Shown one piece after another: positions 24,918 to 37,424 of a stretch of DNA of 64,000 nucleotides (positions are counted from its first letter, which is position 1; each line of letters begins with the position of its first letter). The DNA is taken from NCBI GenBank assembly GCA_023614405.1, contig CM042685.1:189878257-189942256 (forward strand). Direction: 5' to 3'. The translations under genes and the position numbers were made by a program. Under the pieces are notes generated by a model. It was not told where the DNA came from, did not search any database, and saw only the letters and a list, made by a program, of their open reading frames with translations. This DNA comes from Avena insularis. Taxonomy: Eukaryota > Streptophyta > Magnoliopsida > Poales > Poaceae.

Positions 24918-25018
24918 GTCTCCCACTTGCACTAGAGTCAATAATCTAGTTTACATTTGGCAACAATCTCACACCCATGGCACTAAGGTGCTGATCATGT
25001 TTTACACGTGGAAGAGGT

Positions 25019-28000
25019 TTAGTCAATGGCTGCGACATTTAGATCTGTATGTACTTTGCTAATCTTCAGATCTCCATCTGCTATATAATATCGGATTATA
25101 TGAAACTTGCGGTTGATATGCTTGGTCTTTGGATGATATCTTGGTTCCTTAGCAAGTGCTATGGTGCCAGTGTTGTCACACAATATCTCCAGTGGGTCCA
25201 ATGCACTTGGAACCACGCCAAGCTCAGTGATGAAGTTTCTGATCCAAACTCCTTCACTTGACGCTTCTGCAGCAGCCATGTATTCCGCTTCTACTGTAGA
25301 TCCTGCGATCACGCTTTGCTTGCAGCTTCTCCAGCTCACAGCTCCTCCATTCAAAATATAAATGTATCCTGTCTGAGATTTAGAATCATCCTCGTCGGTG
25401 TCAAAACTAGCGTCAACGTAACCTTTTACGACGAGCTGTTCATCACCCCCATAGACTAAGAAGATTTCTTTAGTCCTAATTAGGTACTTTAGGATGTTCT
25501 TCACGGCTGTCCAGTGTTCCACTCCTGGATCACTTTGATATCTGCTCGTCAAACTAAGAGCATTGGACACATCCGGTCTAGTACACAACATGGCATACAT
25601 GATAGAACCTATGGCCGAGGCATAAGGCACTTTGCTCATAGCTTCCCTATCATTTATCGTAGCTGGACACTGAGCCTTGCTCAATATCTTACCTGACAAC
25701 ATAGGCACTAAACCTTTCTTTGCCTTATCCATTCTGAACCTTTTCAGAACTTTGTCTAGGTATGTACTCTGGCTTAAAGCTATCAGGCGTCTTTATCTAT
25801 CTCTATAGATTTTGATGCCCAATATATAAGCAGCTTCACCTAGGTCTTTCATTGAAAAACACTTGTTCAAATAACTCTTCACATCGTTAAGCATGTTAAT
25901 GTCATTTCCAATAATCAATATGTCATCCACATATAGTACCAGAAATGTCACCGAGCTCCCACTCACTTTCTTGTAGATACAAGCTTCGTAGCAATTTGGA
26001 ACAAATCCAAAGCTCTTGATCACTTGATCAAAACGAAGGTTCCAACTCCGAGATGCTTGCTTCAGTCCATAAATGGAACGCTGAAGCTTGCACACTTTAT
26101 CGACATCCTTAGGATCGAAAACCTTGGTTGCATCATATACAACTCTTCATCAATGTTGCCATTGAGGAACGCGATCTTGACATCCATCGCCATATTTCAT
26201 AATCATGAAATGCAACAATTGCTAACAAAATCCGAATGGACTTAAACATCGCTACGGAGAGAAAGTCTCATCGTAGTCAACACCTTGAACTTGTCGAAAA
26301 CCTTTTGCGACAAGTCGCGGCTTTATAGACGGTAACATTACCATCCGCGTCCGTTTTCTTCTTGAAGATCCATTTGCACTCAACGGCCTTTCACGCTAGG
26401 AGGGTCCACCAAAGTCCATACTTGGTTTCGCTCATGGATCCCAACTCGGATTTCATGGCTTCTAGCCATTTCTCGAGTCTGGGCTCATCATCGCTTCCTC
26501 ATAGTTCGTAGGTTCACCGTCTTCTACCAACAAGGCACCAAGACAGGTTGCTGCATACCACTCGGGAGGGCACGCGACCTTGTCAACCCGCGACGTTCGA
26601 GGGAGCATCGTCCAAGCTTCATGATCCTTGTCATTAGCTTCCTCTATTGTTGGTGCAAAGGCGGCATCGAACAATTTCAGGTGCGCGCTACTCTCCAACT
26701 CAAGAGAAGGTTCAACAACCTCGTCTAGCTCTACTTTCCTCCCACTCACTTCTTTCGAGAGAAACTCCTTCTCAAGAAAGGAACCGTTCTTGCATAAAAC
26801 ACTTTGCCTTGGTTCGTGATAGAAGGTATACCCAATAGTTTCCTTAGGGTATCCTATGAAGACGCATTTCTCCGCTTTGGGTTCGAGCTTGTCCGGCATC
26901 AACTTCTTGACGTAAGCTTCGCATCCCCAAACTTTAAGAAACGACTCCTTAGGTTTAGCACCAAACCACAGTTCATACGGTGTCGTCTCAACGGATTTAG
27001 ATGGTGCCCTATTTAAAGTGAATGCAGCGGTTTCTAATGCATAACCCCAAAATGATAACGGCAAATCAGTAAGAGACACCATTGATCGGACCATATCTAA
27101 TAGGGTTCGATTCGGTGCTCAGACACACCATTCTTGTGGTGTTCCGGTGGCGTGAGTTCTGAAACGATTCCGCTTGCTTTAAGATGCGTGAGAAAATCAT
27201 AACTCAAATATTCACCTCCACGATCGGATCGTAGAAACTTAATCTTTACATTACGATGGTTCTCCACTTCATTCTGAAATTCTTTGAACTTTTCAAATGT
27301 TTCAGATTTATGTTTCATTAAATAGATATACCCATATCTACTTAAGTCATCGGTAAAAGTGAGAAAATAGCGATATCCACCGCGCGTCGAAACACTCATC
27401 AGTCTGCATACATCGGTATGTATGATTTCCAACAAGTCCGCTGTTTCGCTCCATCATACCGAGAACGGGTTTTGATCATCTTGCCCATGAGGCATGGTTC
27501 GCATGTGTCAAATGATTCAAAATCAAGAGACTCCAAAAGTCCATCGAATGGAGTTTCTTCATGCGCTTTACACCAATATGACCTAGACGATTGCCACAAA
27601 TAAGTAGTATTATCACTATCTACTTTGCATCTCTTAGCCTCAATGTTATGGATGTGTGTTTCATCCCTTTCGAGATTTAGAAGAAATAAACCATTCACAA
27701 CAGGTGCATGACCATAAAAGATGTTACTCATATAAATAGAACAACCATTATTCTCCGATTTAAATGAATAACCGTCTTGCAATAAACAAGATCCAGAAAT
27801 AATGTACATGCTCAACGGGCAGTACATAATAACATTTATTGAGGTTTAAAACTAATCCAGAAGGTAAAACTACGGAGGCGTCCGACGGCCATCACATCAA
27901 CTCTTGATCTGTTGCAACGCAGATCGTCACCTCATCCCTCGCAAGCCGTCTATTCCGTAGCTCTGTTTGAGTTACAAATATTAGCAACCGAACCAGTATC

Positions 28001-28872
28001 AAATACCCAAGCACTACAACGAGGGCTAGTAAGGAAAACATCAATAACATGTATATCAAATATACCTTTGATGGTGCCAGCCTTCTTGTCCGCTAAGTAC
28101 TTTGGACAGCTTGCGCCCAAAGGACCCTTGTCCTTGCAATAGAAGCACTCGGTCCGGCTTGGGTCCGGACTTGAGCTTCTTCTCAGGGCAACGCGCTTGT
28201 CACGCCTTTCTTGAAGGGCTTATTTGCACCTTACCTTTCTTGAAGGTGGGGGCTTGTTGACCATCAACACATGATTATCCTTTTGATGTCCACCTCCGCA
28301 GCCTGACTTTGCGAAGAGCTCGGTGATCATATCGATGGAACCAATCTAATTATGAGTCACTACAAAACTTTTGTAGCTGGGAGGAGTGATTACAGAACCT
28401 GTCAATCTTGAGCTCCTCTGAATCTTGCAGTCCAGTTGCTCAAAGGCGTTGAGTGTAGCCCGACATCTTAATGGCGTGCTCACTAACGGAACTCCCTTCC
28501 TCCATCTTGCGATTAAAGAATTTCTCGAGATCTCATATCTCTCGGAAGCGCCCGAGTGCGAAACATGGTTTTCAGCTCCTCGAGAATCTCAAAGGGCCGG
28601 GATAGTCTTCAAAACGATTTTGAAGGTCCGATTCTATAGCAAACAACATGGTGCTCTTAATCACACCATAATCATCTTTTGTTGATGACAGACTTTCTCA
28701 CCAGGCCTTGATGCAGCAGGGCGTCACCTAACGCATTCTCAAGGACATAGTCCTTTTGACCGCCAGAGAGAATGATTCTCAGATTGTGGAACCAATTGGT
28801 GAAGTTAGACCCATTGTTTCTAAGCTTTTCCTTCTCAGCAAAAACGTTGAAGTTGAAGTTGGACTTAGCCAT
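25019..28872 (-). pseudogene. Copia gag-pol polyprotein, broken
   Basis: Starts at 28872 with MAKSNFNFNVFAEKEKL, the usual N-terminus of BARE-type gag. Pieces in order on the minus strand: gag with a knuckle-like CFYCKDKGPLGASCPKY near 28130 (the histidine of CCHC is absent); protease WVFDTGS near 28000; GAG-pre-integrase 27827-27399; integrase core 27435-27097 (HTDV, RSDRGGEY) and 27094-26462; RT 26095-25793 (LYVDDILIIGND); RNase H 25732-25019. Frameshifts and stops separate the pieces. One two-base loss near 25022 ends RNase H early, before the usual C-terminal tail. Its products would have packaged, copied and integrated the element. Confidence 0.93.
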
Positions 28873-30076
28873 TTGATCTACAATATTTGCAAGTACAAAT
28901 CAGACTATGTTCATGATAACTAGTTCAACTTTTAATCAAATTACTAGATGAACTCCCACTAAATTCAACATCCCTCAAGTTGTTTAGTGAACACGATCCA
29001 AATTCACCACACCTAATCCGATCTTCACGAGAAGAGATGTGGTTCAATGGTGGACAACGAAGTGTCGATCATATCATTCATATGACTCATGCTTAACCTT
29101 TCGGTTCATGTGTTCCGAGGCCATGTCTGTACATGCTAGGCTCGTCAAGTTAGACCCAAGTATTTTCGCGTGTGCAAAACTGGCTTGCACCCGTTGTATG
29201 TGAACGTAGAGTCTATAGCACCCGATCATCATGTGATGCTTGGACACGGCGGACTTTCGCAACGGTGCATACATGGGGAGAACACAGTTTTATCTTGATC
29301 TTTAAGTGAGAAATCATCTTATAATGCTACCGTCGCGATCTAAGCATAATAAGATACATAAAAGGATAAACATCACATGCATATAACTTTATGTGACATG
29401 GTATAGCCAATCTTCGCGCAATGATCTCCATCTTGTGCGTGCCGGCATGATCTCCATCACTCCACCATGATTGCCTCCACCACGAATAGCAACTACAACT
29501 ATTGCTAACTACTTAGCGATAAAGTGAAACTATTACATGGCGTATAAGAAGTTGACACACAGGTCATACACAATTATAAAGACAACCATATGGCTCCTGC
29601 CGGTTGTGTACTCATTGACATGCAAGTCGTGAAACATTACAAAACATGATCATCGCATACAATACACATATCACATCTTGGGCCATACCATATCACAGAA
29701 AACACTCCCTGCAAAAACAAGTTAGACGCCTCTACTTTGTTGTTGCATGTTTTATGTGGCTTATGGGAGTAGCAAGCTAAGAACGATTCTTACCTACGGA
29801 AAGCCACAACGGTGATATTATGGTTGCCAAACTCCGGTGTTAATCCCATGACAACTATAGTGAGAGCGGCATCCACCACCGCATGTGTGGAACAAGCCAC
29901 GCGTCAAGTGCGGAGCCGGTCTCGTGACGACGCCAGTAAGGTTGGCCTGGACCGCTTCAATCTCACTATCCCGCGTCATAAGAAGAACACAAACAATAGG
30001 CTTGCAACAGAAAACATCAACGCCCGCAACAACCATGTTGCGTTCTACTCGTGAAACACATCTACGCATAGATCTA

Positions 30077-30088
30077 GCTCTGATACCA
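30077..30088 (-). promoter_or_regulatory. tRNA-Met primer binding site
   Basis: On the minus strand TGGTATCAGAGC begins one base inside the 5' LTR. It is the standard plant Copia primer site complementary to initiator tRNA-Met. Confidence 0.9.
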
Positions 30089-30089
30089 C

Positions 30090-31818
30090 TGAAGGGTTTC
30101 ATAGCATAGTAAATCAAAAAAATTCTACGGATGCGAACGAGAAAAGCCAAGATCTAATCTAGGAGATGCAAACAACGAGAGAGATTAGATTATATCTTCA
30201 TACCCTTGAAGATTCACACAGCGGAACGTTCGTCGGAACGTGGGTGATGTAGTCATACTCGCTTCTCCTCCTCGCGATTCGATCCGATCTAGCACCGCAA
30301 GTGGCGATGCCTCCGGGAGATGCACACGTGCAGCACCTCGACGTCTCCTCCTTCCTCGGTCCAGCAAGTATGGTGGAGAGACGGATTGGATCTACAACGC
30401 GATGTCGCGGTGCAAGTGGTGGAGAGTTTCTGCAGCAGGGCTTCGCCTACACGCAGTCGGGAGGGAGAGAGAGAGAAGGGCAGCAGGGCGACTAGGCTTG
30501 AGGGGAAGGTGTGTGTGTGTGGGGGGGGTGCGCCCCAGCCCTCTATATATAGAGGGGTGGGCGCCTGCCCTAACCCCTTCTCCAAGCCCTAGGCCGGCGG
30601 CCAAGGAGGGAGGAGTGGGGGGCAAGTAATCCCCCCCTTCTAGAAGCTCCAAACTAGGGTTTCCCCTTGTTTGGCCGGCTGGGCCCTATGGGGCCTTGTG
30701 CCCCTGGACCAATGCGGCCAGGGCACTCCCTCATAGGCCCATGCCCCCTCCCGACAGGTGGGACCACGTTGGTCCCCCTCCGGAAGGTTCTAGAAGCTTC
30801 CGGTACAATACCGATTAACCCGGAACAATTCCGAACTCCAAAAACTGCACTGCCTTATATGAATCTTATTCTCCGGACCATTTTGGAACCTCTCGTGATG
30901 TCCCGGATCCCATCCAAGACTCCGAACAAAAACTCATAAACCAATTATCCAATCTATCCTAGCGTCGAGACATGTTAAGTGTGTGACCCTTCGGGTTCGA
31001 GAACATGCAGACATGGTCTTCTATCAATAATCAATAGCGGGGTCTAGAAACCCATATTGACTCCCACACATTCATCGATGATCATATCGGATGAACCACG
31101 ATGCCAGGATTCAATCAATCCCATATATATATTCCCTTCGTCTCGTGATATTTTACTTGCCCGAGATTTGATCGTCGGTACCGTCATACCTAGTTCAATC
31201 TCGTTCACAGCAAGTACTTTACTCGTTCCGTAATCCGATATTACTTTGTGATTGACTCCTTAACCACATGCTTGAAAGCGGTGTTGATATCGATTACCGA
31301 GTGGGCCCGAAGTATATCTCTCCGACTTGGGAGGGACAAATTCCATCTCGATACATACAACCCAACAGGTACTTTCCGATCACCTGAGAGACACCTTTAT
31401 GATCACCCTCTCATAGGATGACGTTTGATGACCTCAAAGATTTCTTCCGATACCAGGGAGTTGTATTATCTCATGGTCTAAGGAATACAATATTTGACAT
31501 AAGAAAAGCTTCGCAAAGATGAACACGATGACACGATCTAATTGCTTCGCTTAGTTTGGGTCTGTCCACCATATCATTCTCCCAATGATATGATCTCATT
31601 ATTAATTGAAAACTCATGTCTATGGTTAGGAAACCTTAACCATCATTAATCAATGAGCTAGTCCATAGAGGCGCACTAGGGACACGGTGTTGTTCACAAA
31701 CCACACAAGTATTAAAGTTTCCGCTTAATACAATTCTAGCATGGAATATAAACATTATCATGAACAAGAATTATAATAATAGCATCTTTATTATTGCCTC
31801 TAGGGCATAATTCCAACA
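30090..31818 (-). repeat. 5' LTR of the nested Copia element
   Basis: 1729 bp, partner of 23189-24917. On the minus strand it would carry the element's promoter. Confidence 0.95.
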
Positions 31819-31823
31819 TAAGG

Positions 31824-32545
31824 TCTCTGACGCCCTTGTTGCTAGGCTTTAAGACGACTACACCTCTCTTCAGAGCTTCATCACGGATCTCTCCTGTCCC
31901 TTGATTGGTGAGTGTGCCTGCCTCTGCCTGTAACATATGCATTGTGTAATCTTTGATGTATTCACTGTCACCTACATCATGGTCGGATCATTGATAAGCG
32001 GAAGAGGCGAATTCGTTCGACCTTGACGGCAATGTGTATACGCTGGTCGACTTCGGCCACGTTATCGGCGACATGTATACGGCGTATCTTCAGGAGATGT
32101 CGCCACGGAAGTGATTCCCAGCGACCTCGTCCGAGGTGTGGCGATACTTGGAGAAAGCGCCGTCGGTCATCGAGGTTATGGCTGGCTTAGGCTCGCCCCA
32201 CTTCCGGAAGATTTCGATCTTGATAGCGTGGAGTGGCTACCCGTCGTCGACTGGCTCGGTGGAGATCGCCGAGGTGTTGAAGCTGACTGACCGTGCCGCG
32301 GTGTACTCCGAGCGCGTCTGGGCGATGGGCGACCTCCTTCCTTATCAGGAGACGGTCGTCGCACCCAACGACCCCGAGCCACAGCATCGGGACTTCAAGA
32401 TCGAGCAGCCCTTACGTGCGGCGATGGCGGGTGAGTTGACGACGTACCCGTCGAACCCATATACTCCCTTCATTCGCAACCGCAAGGGTGGCGGCGAGTC
32501 GTCATCGAAGCCTGCGGAACAAGACATTGTGCCCTTAGGGGGTTA
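31824..32545 (+). pseudogene. Antisense accessory gene of the first Gypsy element, C-terminal part
   Basis: Resumes the coiled-coil exon after the Copia insertion (VSDALVARL, then a TAA, then DDYTSLQSFITDL), with a donor GTGAGT after 31907. A later open frame, 32136-32545, encodes the C-terminal domain (VWRYLEKAPSVIEVMAGLG; TDRAAVYSERVWAMGDLLPY) and stops at TAG 32544-32546. The matching region of the second Gypsy element is at 57467-57969. The shared architecture is N-terminal Transposase_28, basic linker, coiled coil, helical C-terminus. Role unknown; stops show this copy is dead. Confidence 0.65.
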
Positions 32546-33366
32546 GTAGCAGTTCGGCCATTGGGCACACATTGCACTTTGTAACGATTATGGTCTGCTA
32601 TAATGAGATATCGTGGTACTTTGTGAATTGTCGTGTGTTTGTGATTGAGGGTTGAACGAGTCCCCGAGCGCGTCCGCCCTTTTTATGGGGTTTACCTCGT
32701 TTATTATGTGTTTGTGGTTTTGAATGTTTTGTTATTGATGTCGACTCGCCCGAGCTCGGAAAGCCAGTCGCAAGGCGACTCCCATGAGTGCTCTATACTT
32801 TGCCGTTTTCCCTCGCGTGACCGAGGTCGGGTAGACGAGTCCCCGAGCGTGGTACTTGGTTGTTCTAGGCGCAACTCTAGGGTGGGTGAGGACTGGTCGC
32901 GTTAGAATAAGCGCATCACTCCTGCCTGGCTCGTTGGGTCAGTCGCATGGCGAGTCCTGGGCATGCTCTCATACTTGGCATTTTACCTAGCCGCTCGCGC
33001 TGAACTGGTCGTCAGTCCCCGAGCGTGGTACTTGGACGTTCGAGTCGCTATGTCGAGGATGCGGAGGATCATGGTCGCTGTAAGAAGCGAAGGCAGTTGT
33101 CTTGGCTCGTTGAGCCAGTCGAGCTAGGCGACTCCAATGGGGCTCCGGGTAGGCGTTTTTCGTGGATGTTACAAGACCTGAGGTAACCCAGTGCCCTTGT
33201 AGCGCACTACTTGGCCGTGCCGATCGCTGTACCAGAGGTTGACTTCTGCAGTTAGCTTGATGCTGTTACTACAAGTGCGAGTGGCACAAGACATGGAGAG
33301 TAGACGCAACTTGCGGTAACCAATACTTTTTATTTCATAGCGACTGGAGGATACATATGTGGGGTT
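32546..33366. repeat. Spacer with imperfect tandem repeats between the antisense gene and integrase
   Basis: About 170-190-bp units recur two to three times from 32640 to 33180. Shared motifs are CCCCGAGCGTGGTACTTGG (about 32841 and 33015), CAGTCGCAAGGCGACTCC or close variants, and GGCTCGTTG. No gene is seen. Confidence 0.6.
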
Positions 33367-34572
33367 CTAGGAGTAGAACTTTCGTAGGAGGTTTACATTC
33401 CATGGTCGCTTGACGTCGAATTTGCCATCCCCGCGGACGTCGATGAGGTAGTAGGCGTCGTTGCCGAGTACTCGCCCGATGGCGAATGGTCCCTCCCATG
33501 GTGGGGAGAGCTTATGCATGCTCTTCTTGTCCTGGATGAGGTGCAGAACCAGGTCGCCTTCTTGGAAGGTGCGAGTTTTTACCCGCCGACTGTGGTAGCG
33601 GCGGAGTCCTTGCTGGTAGATGGCGGTGCGTGAGCGAGCTAGGTCGCGTGCCTCGTCGAGTTGATCGACTCCATCCTGTCGTGCGAGTTCATTCGCAGCC
33701 TCCGTGTAGTGGACGACCCTTGGCGAGTCGTGCTCGAGGTCGGTGGGCATGACTGCCTCGGCACCATACACCATGAAGAAGGGGGTGAATCCTGTCGACC
33801 TGTTGACTGAGGTGCGGATGCCCCAGATGACGGAGGGTAGCTCCTCGACCCAGCACCCGGCGGTGCGCTCGAGCGGTACTTGGAGCCGCGGCTTCAGGCC
33901 GTGGAGGATGCTTTGGTTGGCCAGTTCCGCCTGGCCGTTGGACTCCGGGTGGGCGACTGATGCGAGGTCGAGCCGGATGTGGTGTTCCTCGCAGAACTCG
34001 GCCATGGCTCCTTTGGCGAAGTTGGTGCCATTGTCCGTGATGATGTTGTTTGGGAACCCGTAGCGATATATGAGCTCGCGTAGGAATTTGGTGGCGGTCT
34101 TCCCGTCGCATTTCCGGACTGGCTTGGCCTCCACCCACTTTGTGATTTTGTCGACCGCGACCAGGAGGTGGGTGAAACCGGAGGGGGCCTTTTTGAAAGG
34201 GCCTACCATGTCCATACCCCACACGGCGAATGGCCAGGTGATGGGGATTGTCTTGAGTGCTGACCTTGGCACATGTGTCTGGTTGGCGTACTTCTGGCAC
34301 CCGGCGCACCGCTGGACAATGTCGACGGCATCGGCGTGTGCGGTTGGCCAGTAGAAGCCGTGCCGCATGGCCTTGGCGACCAAAGAGCGGGCGCCGGCGT
34401 GGTGGCCACAGTCGCCGGAGTGGATGTCGTGGAGGATCTTGCTTCCTTCGGCGGGTTGGACGCAGCGTTGGAACACGCCGGTCACGCTGCGCTTGTGGAT
34501 CTCACCGTCGATGATGGTGAAGGATTTGAATCGACGCGCAACCATCCGGGCGTCTGTCTCGTCTGCCGGCAA
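33367..34572 (-). CDS. Gypsy integrase, open over 401 codons
   Basis: The longest uninterrupted pol piece of the first Gypsy element. The H2C2 zinc finger lies near residues 48-95 (HSGDCGHH ... CAGCQKY). The catalytic core has Asp in MDMVGPF, Asp in ITDNGTNF and Glu in HPESNGQAE. The C-terminal region (RTFQEGDLVLH, SPPWEGPFAIGRVL) ends with the typical NVNLLRKFY and a stop. In the live element it inserted the DNA copy. It was one segment of a polyprotein, so the Met at 34572 is not a true start. The segment looks intact, but RT and gag upstream are broken. Confidence 0.9.
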   Translation of the reverse strand: MPADETDARMVARRFKSFTIIDGEIHKRSVTGVFQRCVQPAEGSKILHDIHSGDCGHHAGARSLVAKAMRHGFYWPTAHADAVDIVQRCAGCQKYANQTHVPRSALKTIPITWPFAVWGMDMVGPFKKAPSGFTHLLVAVDKITKWVEAKPVRKCDGKTATKFLRELIYRYGFPNNIITDNGTNFAKGAMAEFCEEHHIRLDLASVAHPESNGQAELANQSILHGLKPRLQVPLERTAGCWVEELPSVIWGIRTSVNRSTGFTPFFMVYGAEAVMPTDLEHDSPRVVHYTEAANELARQDGVDQLDEARDLARSRTAIYQQGLRRYHSRRVKTRTFQEGDLVLHLIQDKKSMHKLSPPWEGPFAIGRVLGNDAYYLIDVRGDGKFDVKRPWNVNLLRKFYS

Positions 34573-34607
34573 GGTGCCAGCCTCCAGGTAGGCGATGTAC
34601 GTTTGGT

Positions 34608-35365
34608 CTAGTCGTCTGGCTCGGCGATGAGTGCGACCAGGGCTGCCTCTGGTTGCAGCGGGACTCCGATGTCGATCTCCCTTGGGGGAGAGACTGATGT
34701 CTTGGTGATCATGTCGAGGAAGACGCCAGCGGGTGGTGCGAGTCGAGCTGACCCGATGCGAGAGAGTGTGTCGGCCTCCTCATTCTTTCGCATGTCGATC
34801 CACTCGACGGAGTAGCCTGCGAAGTGTCCTCCTAGCTTGTCTACTGCTTGGCGGTAAGCCGCCATGGTGGGAGAGACGGTGTCGCAGGTTCCAGCGACTT
34901 GCCCAGCGACGAGGTCGGAGTCTCCGTAGCAACGTAGGCGGTTGACGTTCATCTCCTTGGCAGCTCGCATGCCGTGGAGTAGTGCCTCGTACTCGGCCAT
35001 GTTGTTGGTGCAGGGGGTGAAGTCGAGGCGGAAGGGCGAAGCGGACCTTGTCGCCTTCGGTGAAGTCGACGATCCACGCTCTGCGCCGTCCGCGTTCTTG
35101 GAGCCGTCGAAGTGCAGGCTCCAGTAGTGGAGGTATGGCAGCTTTTCTGGCTGCTGGGCCTCTTCCCAGTCGGCGATGAAGTCCGCGAGAGCCTGCGACT
35201 TGATCGCTTTTAGTGGCTCATACTTGATGTTGTGGACGCCGATTTCGACGGCCCACTTGGCGACTCGCCCGGTTGCCTCACGGTTGCGGATGATGTCCTG
35301 CAACGGTGCCGAGGAGATGACCGTGATTGGGTGCTCCTGGAAGTAGTGCGGGCGGCGTATTGTGC
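34608..35365 (-). pseudogene. Gypsy RNase H region
   Basis: The C-terminal part of the open frame 34608-35855 shows WSLHFDGSKN (first Asp), NNMAEYEALLHGM (Glu), LRCYGDSDLVAGQV (Asp) and RKNEEADTLSRIGS, the RNase H1-type catalytic set. It also carries the typical IKSQALADFIADW linker before the domain. The frame leads on towards integrase with a break near 34573-34608. Indels near 35060 alter the strand after HFDGS. Confidence 0.85.
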
Positions 35366-36356
35366 TCAAACCGCGTATACCAGTTTCTGGTATTGCGGGT
35401 ATCGCTGGCGCGACTCGGTGAGGACCTCGCTGATGTAGTACACCGGTCGCTGTACCGGGTGCTCCTTTCCTTCCTCCGGCCGCTCGACGACCATGACGGC
35501 GCTGACGACGCGCTCGGAAGCCGCGACGTAGACCAGCATGGGTTCTTTGTCGGCGGGGGCGGGGAGTAGTGGTGCTGCGAGTAGCACCTTCTTGAGGTCG
35601 CGGAGTGCGTCGTCCGCCTCCTTGTCCCACTGGAAGGTGGGGTTCTTTCTCATCAGGCGGTATAGGGGAATCGCCTTCTCGCCCAATCGGGGGATGAAGC
35701 GGTGAGCCGCGATCGCCTTCGCCAGCTTCTGGACGTCGCCGCGCACTCGGGTTTGCGAGTCGAGCGATCGATGTCGATCTTTGTAGGGTTCGCCTCAATC
35801 CCGCGCTTGGAGCAGCGTACCCGGTGGTTGTCCTGCTGGTACACCGAAGGTGCACTTGCCTGGGTTGAGCTTTATCTTGTATTTCCGCAGGTTGGCGAAT
35901 GTTCCGCCAGGTCGGCGAGTAGATCGCCCTGGCGAGCGGACTTCACTACCATGTCGTCGATGTAGACGTGGATATTGCGGCCAATTTGGCTTGCAAGGCA
36001 TTCCTGCATGCACCGCTGGTAGGTTGCCCCGGCGTTCTTGAGGCCGAAGGTCATGGCGGTGTAGCAGAAGGCTCCGAATGGCGTGATGAACGCCGTCTTC
36101 TCCTCGTCCTCAACCGCCATTTTGATCTGGTTGTACCCAGAGTAGGTGCCGAGGAAACACAGCGACTCCGAGCCCGCGGTGGAGTCGATTATTTGGTCGA
36201 TCCGCGGGAGGATAAACTGCTCCTTCGGGCAGGCGCTGTTTATGTTTGTGTAGTCGATACACATCCTCCAGGTCCCGTTCTTCTTCTCGACCAGGACTGG
36301 GTTTGCCAGCCACTTGGAGTATTTGATTGGCCGGATGAAGCCTGCAGCGAGTAGAC
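35366..36356 (-). pseudogene. Gypsy reverse transcriptase, frameshifted
   Basis: 36264-35872 carries the palm and fingers: DYTNINSACPKEQFILPRID, TPFGAFCYTAMTFGLKNAGA and the YIDDMVV active site. A frameshift near 35900 ends this piece; the following motif KIKLNPGKCTFGVP is in another frame (36013-35795). The connection domain (ALRDLKKVLLAAPLL, AVMVVERP, PVYYISEVLT) is at 35746-35366. At least two frameshifts make it non-functional. Confidence 0.88.
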
Positions 36357-36767
36357 GCTACACCTCCTCGGCGATAGCTCGGCGGCGCTCTTCATTGAAG
36401 GTCCATAGCGACTGCTTGACGGGTCGCACTTTGGGGTCGGCGTTTAGTTTGTGCTCAGCGAGTTCCCTAGGGACACCAGGCATGTCAGAGGGCTTCCATG
36501 CGAAGATGTCCCTGTTCTCACGGAGGAACTCGATGAGCGCGCCTTCCTAGGCTAGGCTCATGCCCGTCCGATCGTCACCGTCTGGCTGGAGTCGCCTGGG
36601 ACCAGCTCGACGGTGCGGGTGTGCGTCGTTGCCTCGAAGGCTGAGGTGTTTGCGCCCTCCGAATTGGGCTTCTTGAGTATGGTGGGGTCGTCGTTGTTGA
36701 CCCCGCTCGCGTACTTGGCGAGCTCGTCGGCGTGGTTGGCCTCTGCCGCGATGACAGCGTCGGCGAG

Positions 36768-37424
36768 TTAGGCTCCTTTGGTCTCGCACTCGGCGGCCAT
36801 GTCAGGGTCGCCGTTGATGGTGATGACGCCGCACGGCCCGGGGAGCTTCATCACGTTGTACGCGTAGTGGGGCGATGCCATGAACTTGGTGAACGCCTGG
36901 CGCCCCAGGACGCAGTGGTAGGGGCTGTCGAAGGGTACCAGCTCGAAGACGATCTGCTCGGTGCGGAAGTTTGCTGGTGTGCCGAAGGTGACTGGCAGCG
37001 TGACCTTGCCGATCGGGTACACCTTCCGACCGAGGACGATTCCATGGAACATGGTGTAGGTCGTCTCGACCATCGACTGCGGGAGCCGCAGTCGCCTGAA
37101 GGTGTCCAGGTACAGGATGTTGATGGAGCTGCCGCTGTCCATCAATGTTTTGGGGAGCCAATAGTCTCCCACCTTACGCTTGACCACCAGGGCGACTCGG
37201 CTTGGGTACTCGATGCGTGGCGAGTGGTCCTGGCGGCTCCATGTGATGGGCTGCTCCGACCAGTTGAGGAACTGGGGGACGTCCACCTGGGCCACCGCGT
37301 TGACGGCGACGACGCGGGCGATGACCTTCTTCTCGCGCTTCGTGTTGAAGCCTGTGAAGGTGTGGAGCGAGCCGGCCACATTGCCGAATTTTTCGCCGTT
37401 TGGCGGGTTCTTGTCGGGGTCCAC
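36768..37424 (-). pseudogene. Gypsy aspartic protease region
   Basis: The active-site loop LMDSGSSINILY lies near residues 92-103, followed by FHGIVLG and FELVPFDSPYHCVLGR, the protease flap and core features of Gypsy elements. It overlaps the end of gag in another frame at 37174-37424. It would cut the polyprotein in the particle. A stop (TAG) ends it at 36768 before RT, which is separated by about 400 bp of broken frame. Confidence 0.85.

Larger units (their letters stand above)
23189..31818 (-). mobile_element. Full-length Copia element (BARE/Angela/WIS-like), nested in the Gypsy antisense gene
   Basis: Two 1729-bp LTRs (23189-24917, 30090-31818) and identical 5-bp target duplications TAAGG (23184-23188, 31819-31823) define a complete 8.63-kb insertion on the minus strand. 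The minus-strand LTR begins TGTTGGAATTATGCC and ends AAACCCTTCA, a different subfamily from the element at 1-5486. The tRNA-Met primer site (30077-30088) and the purine tract (24918-24931) are present. The coding region is broken. Confidence 0.97.
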
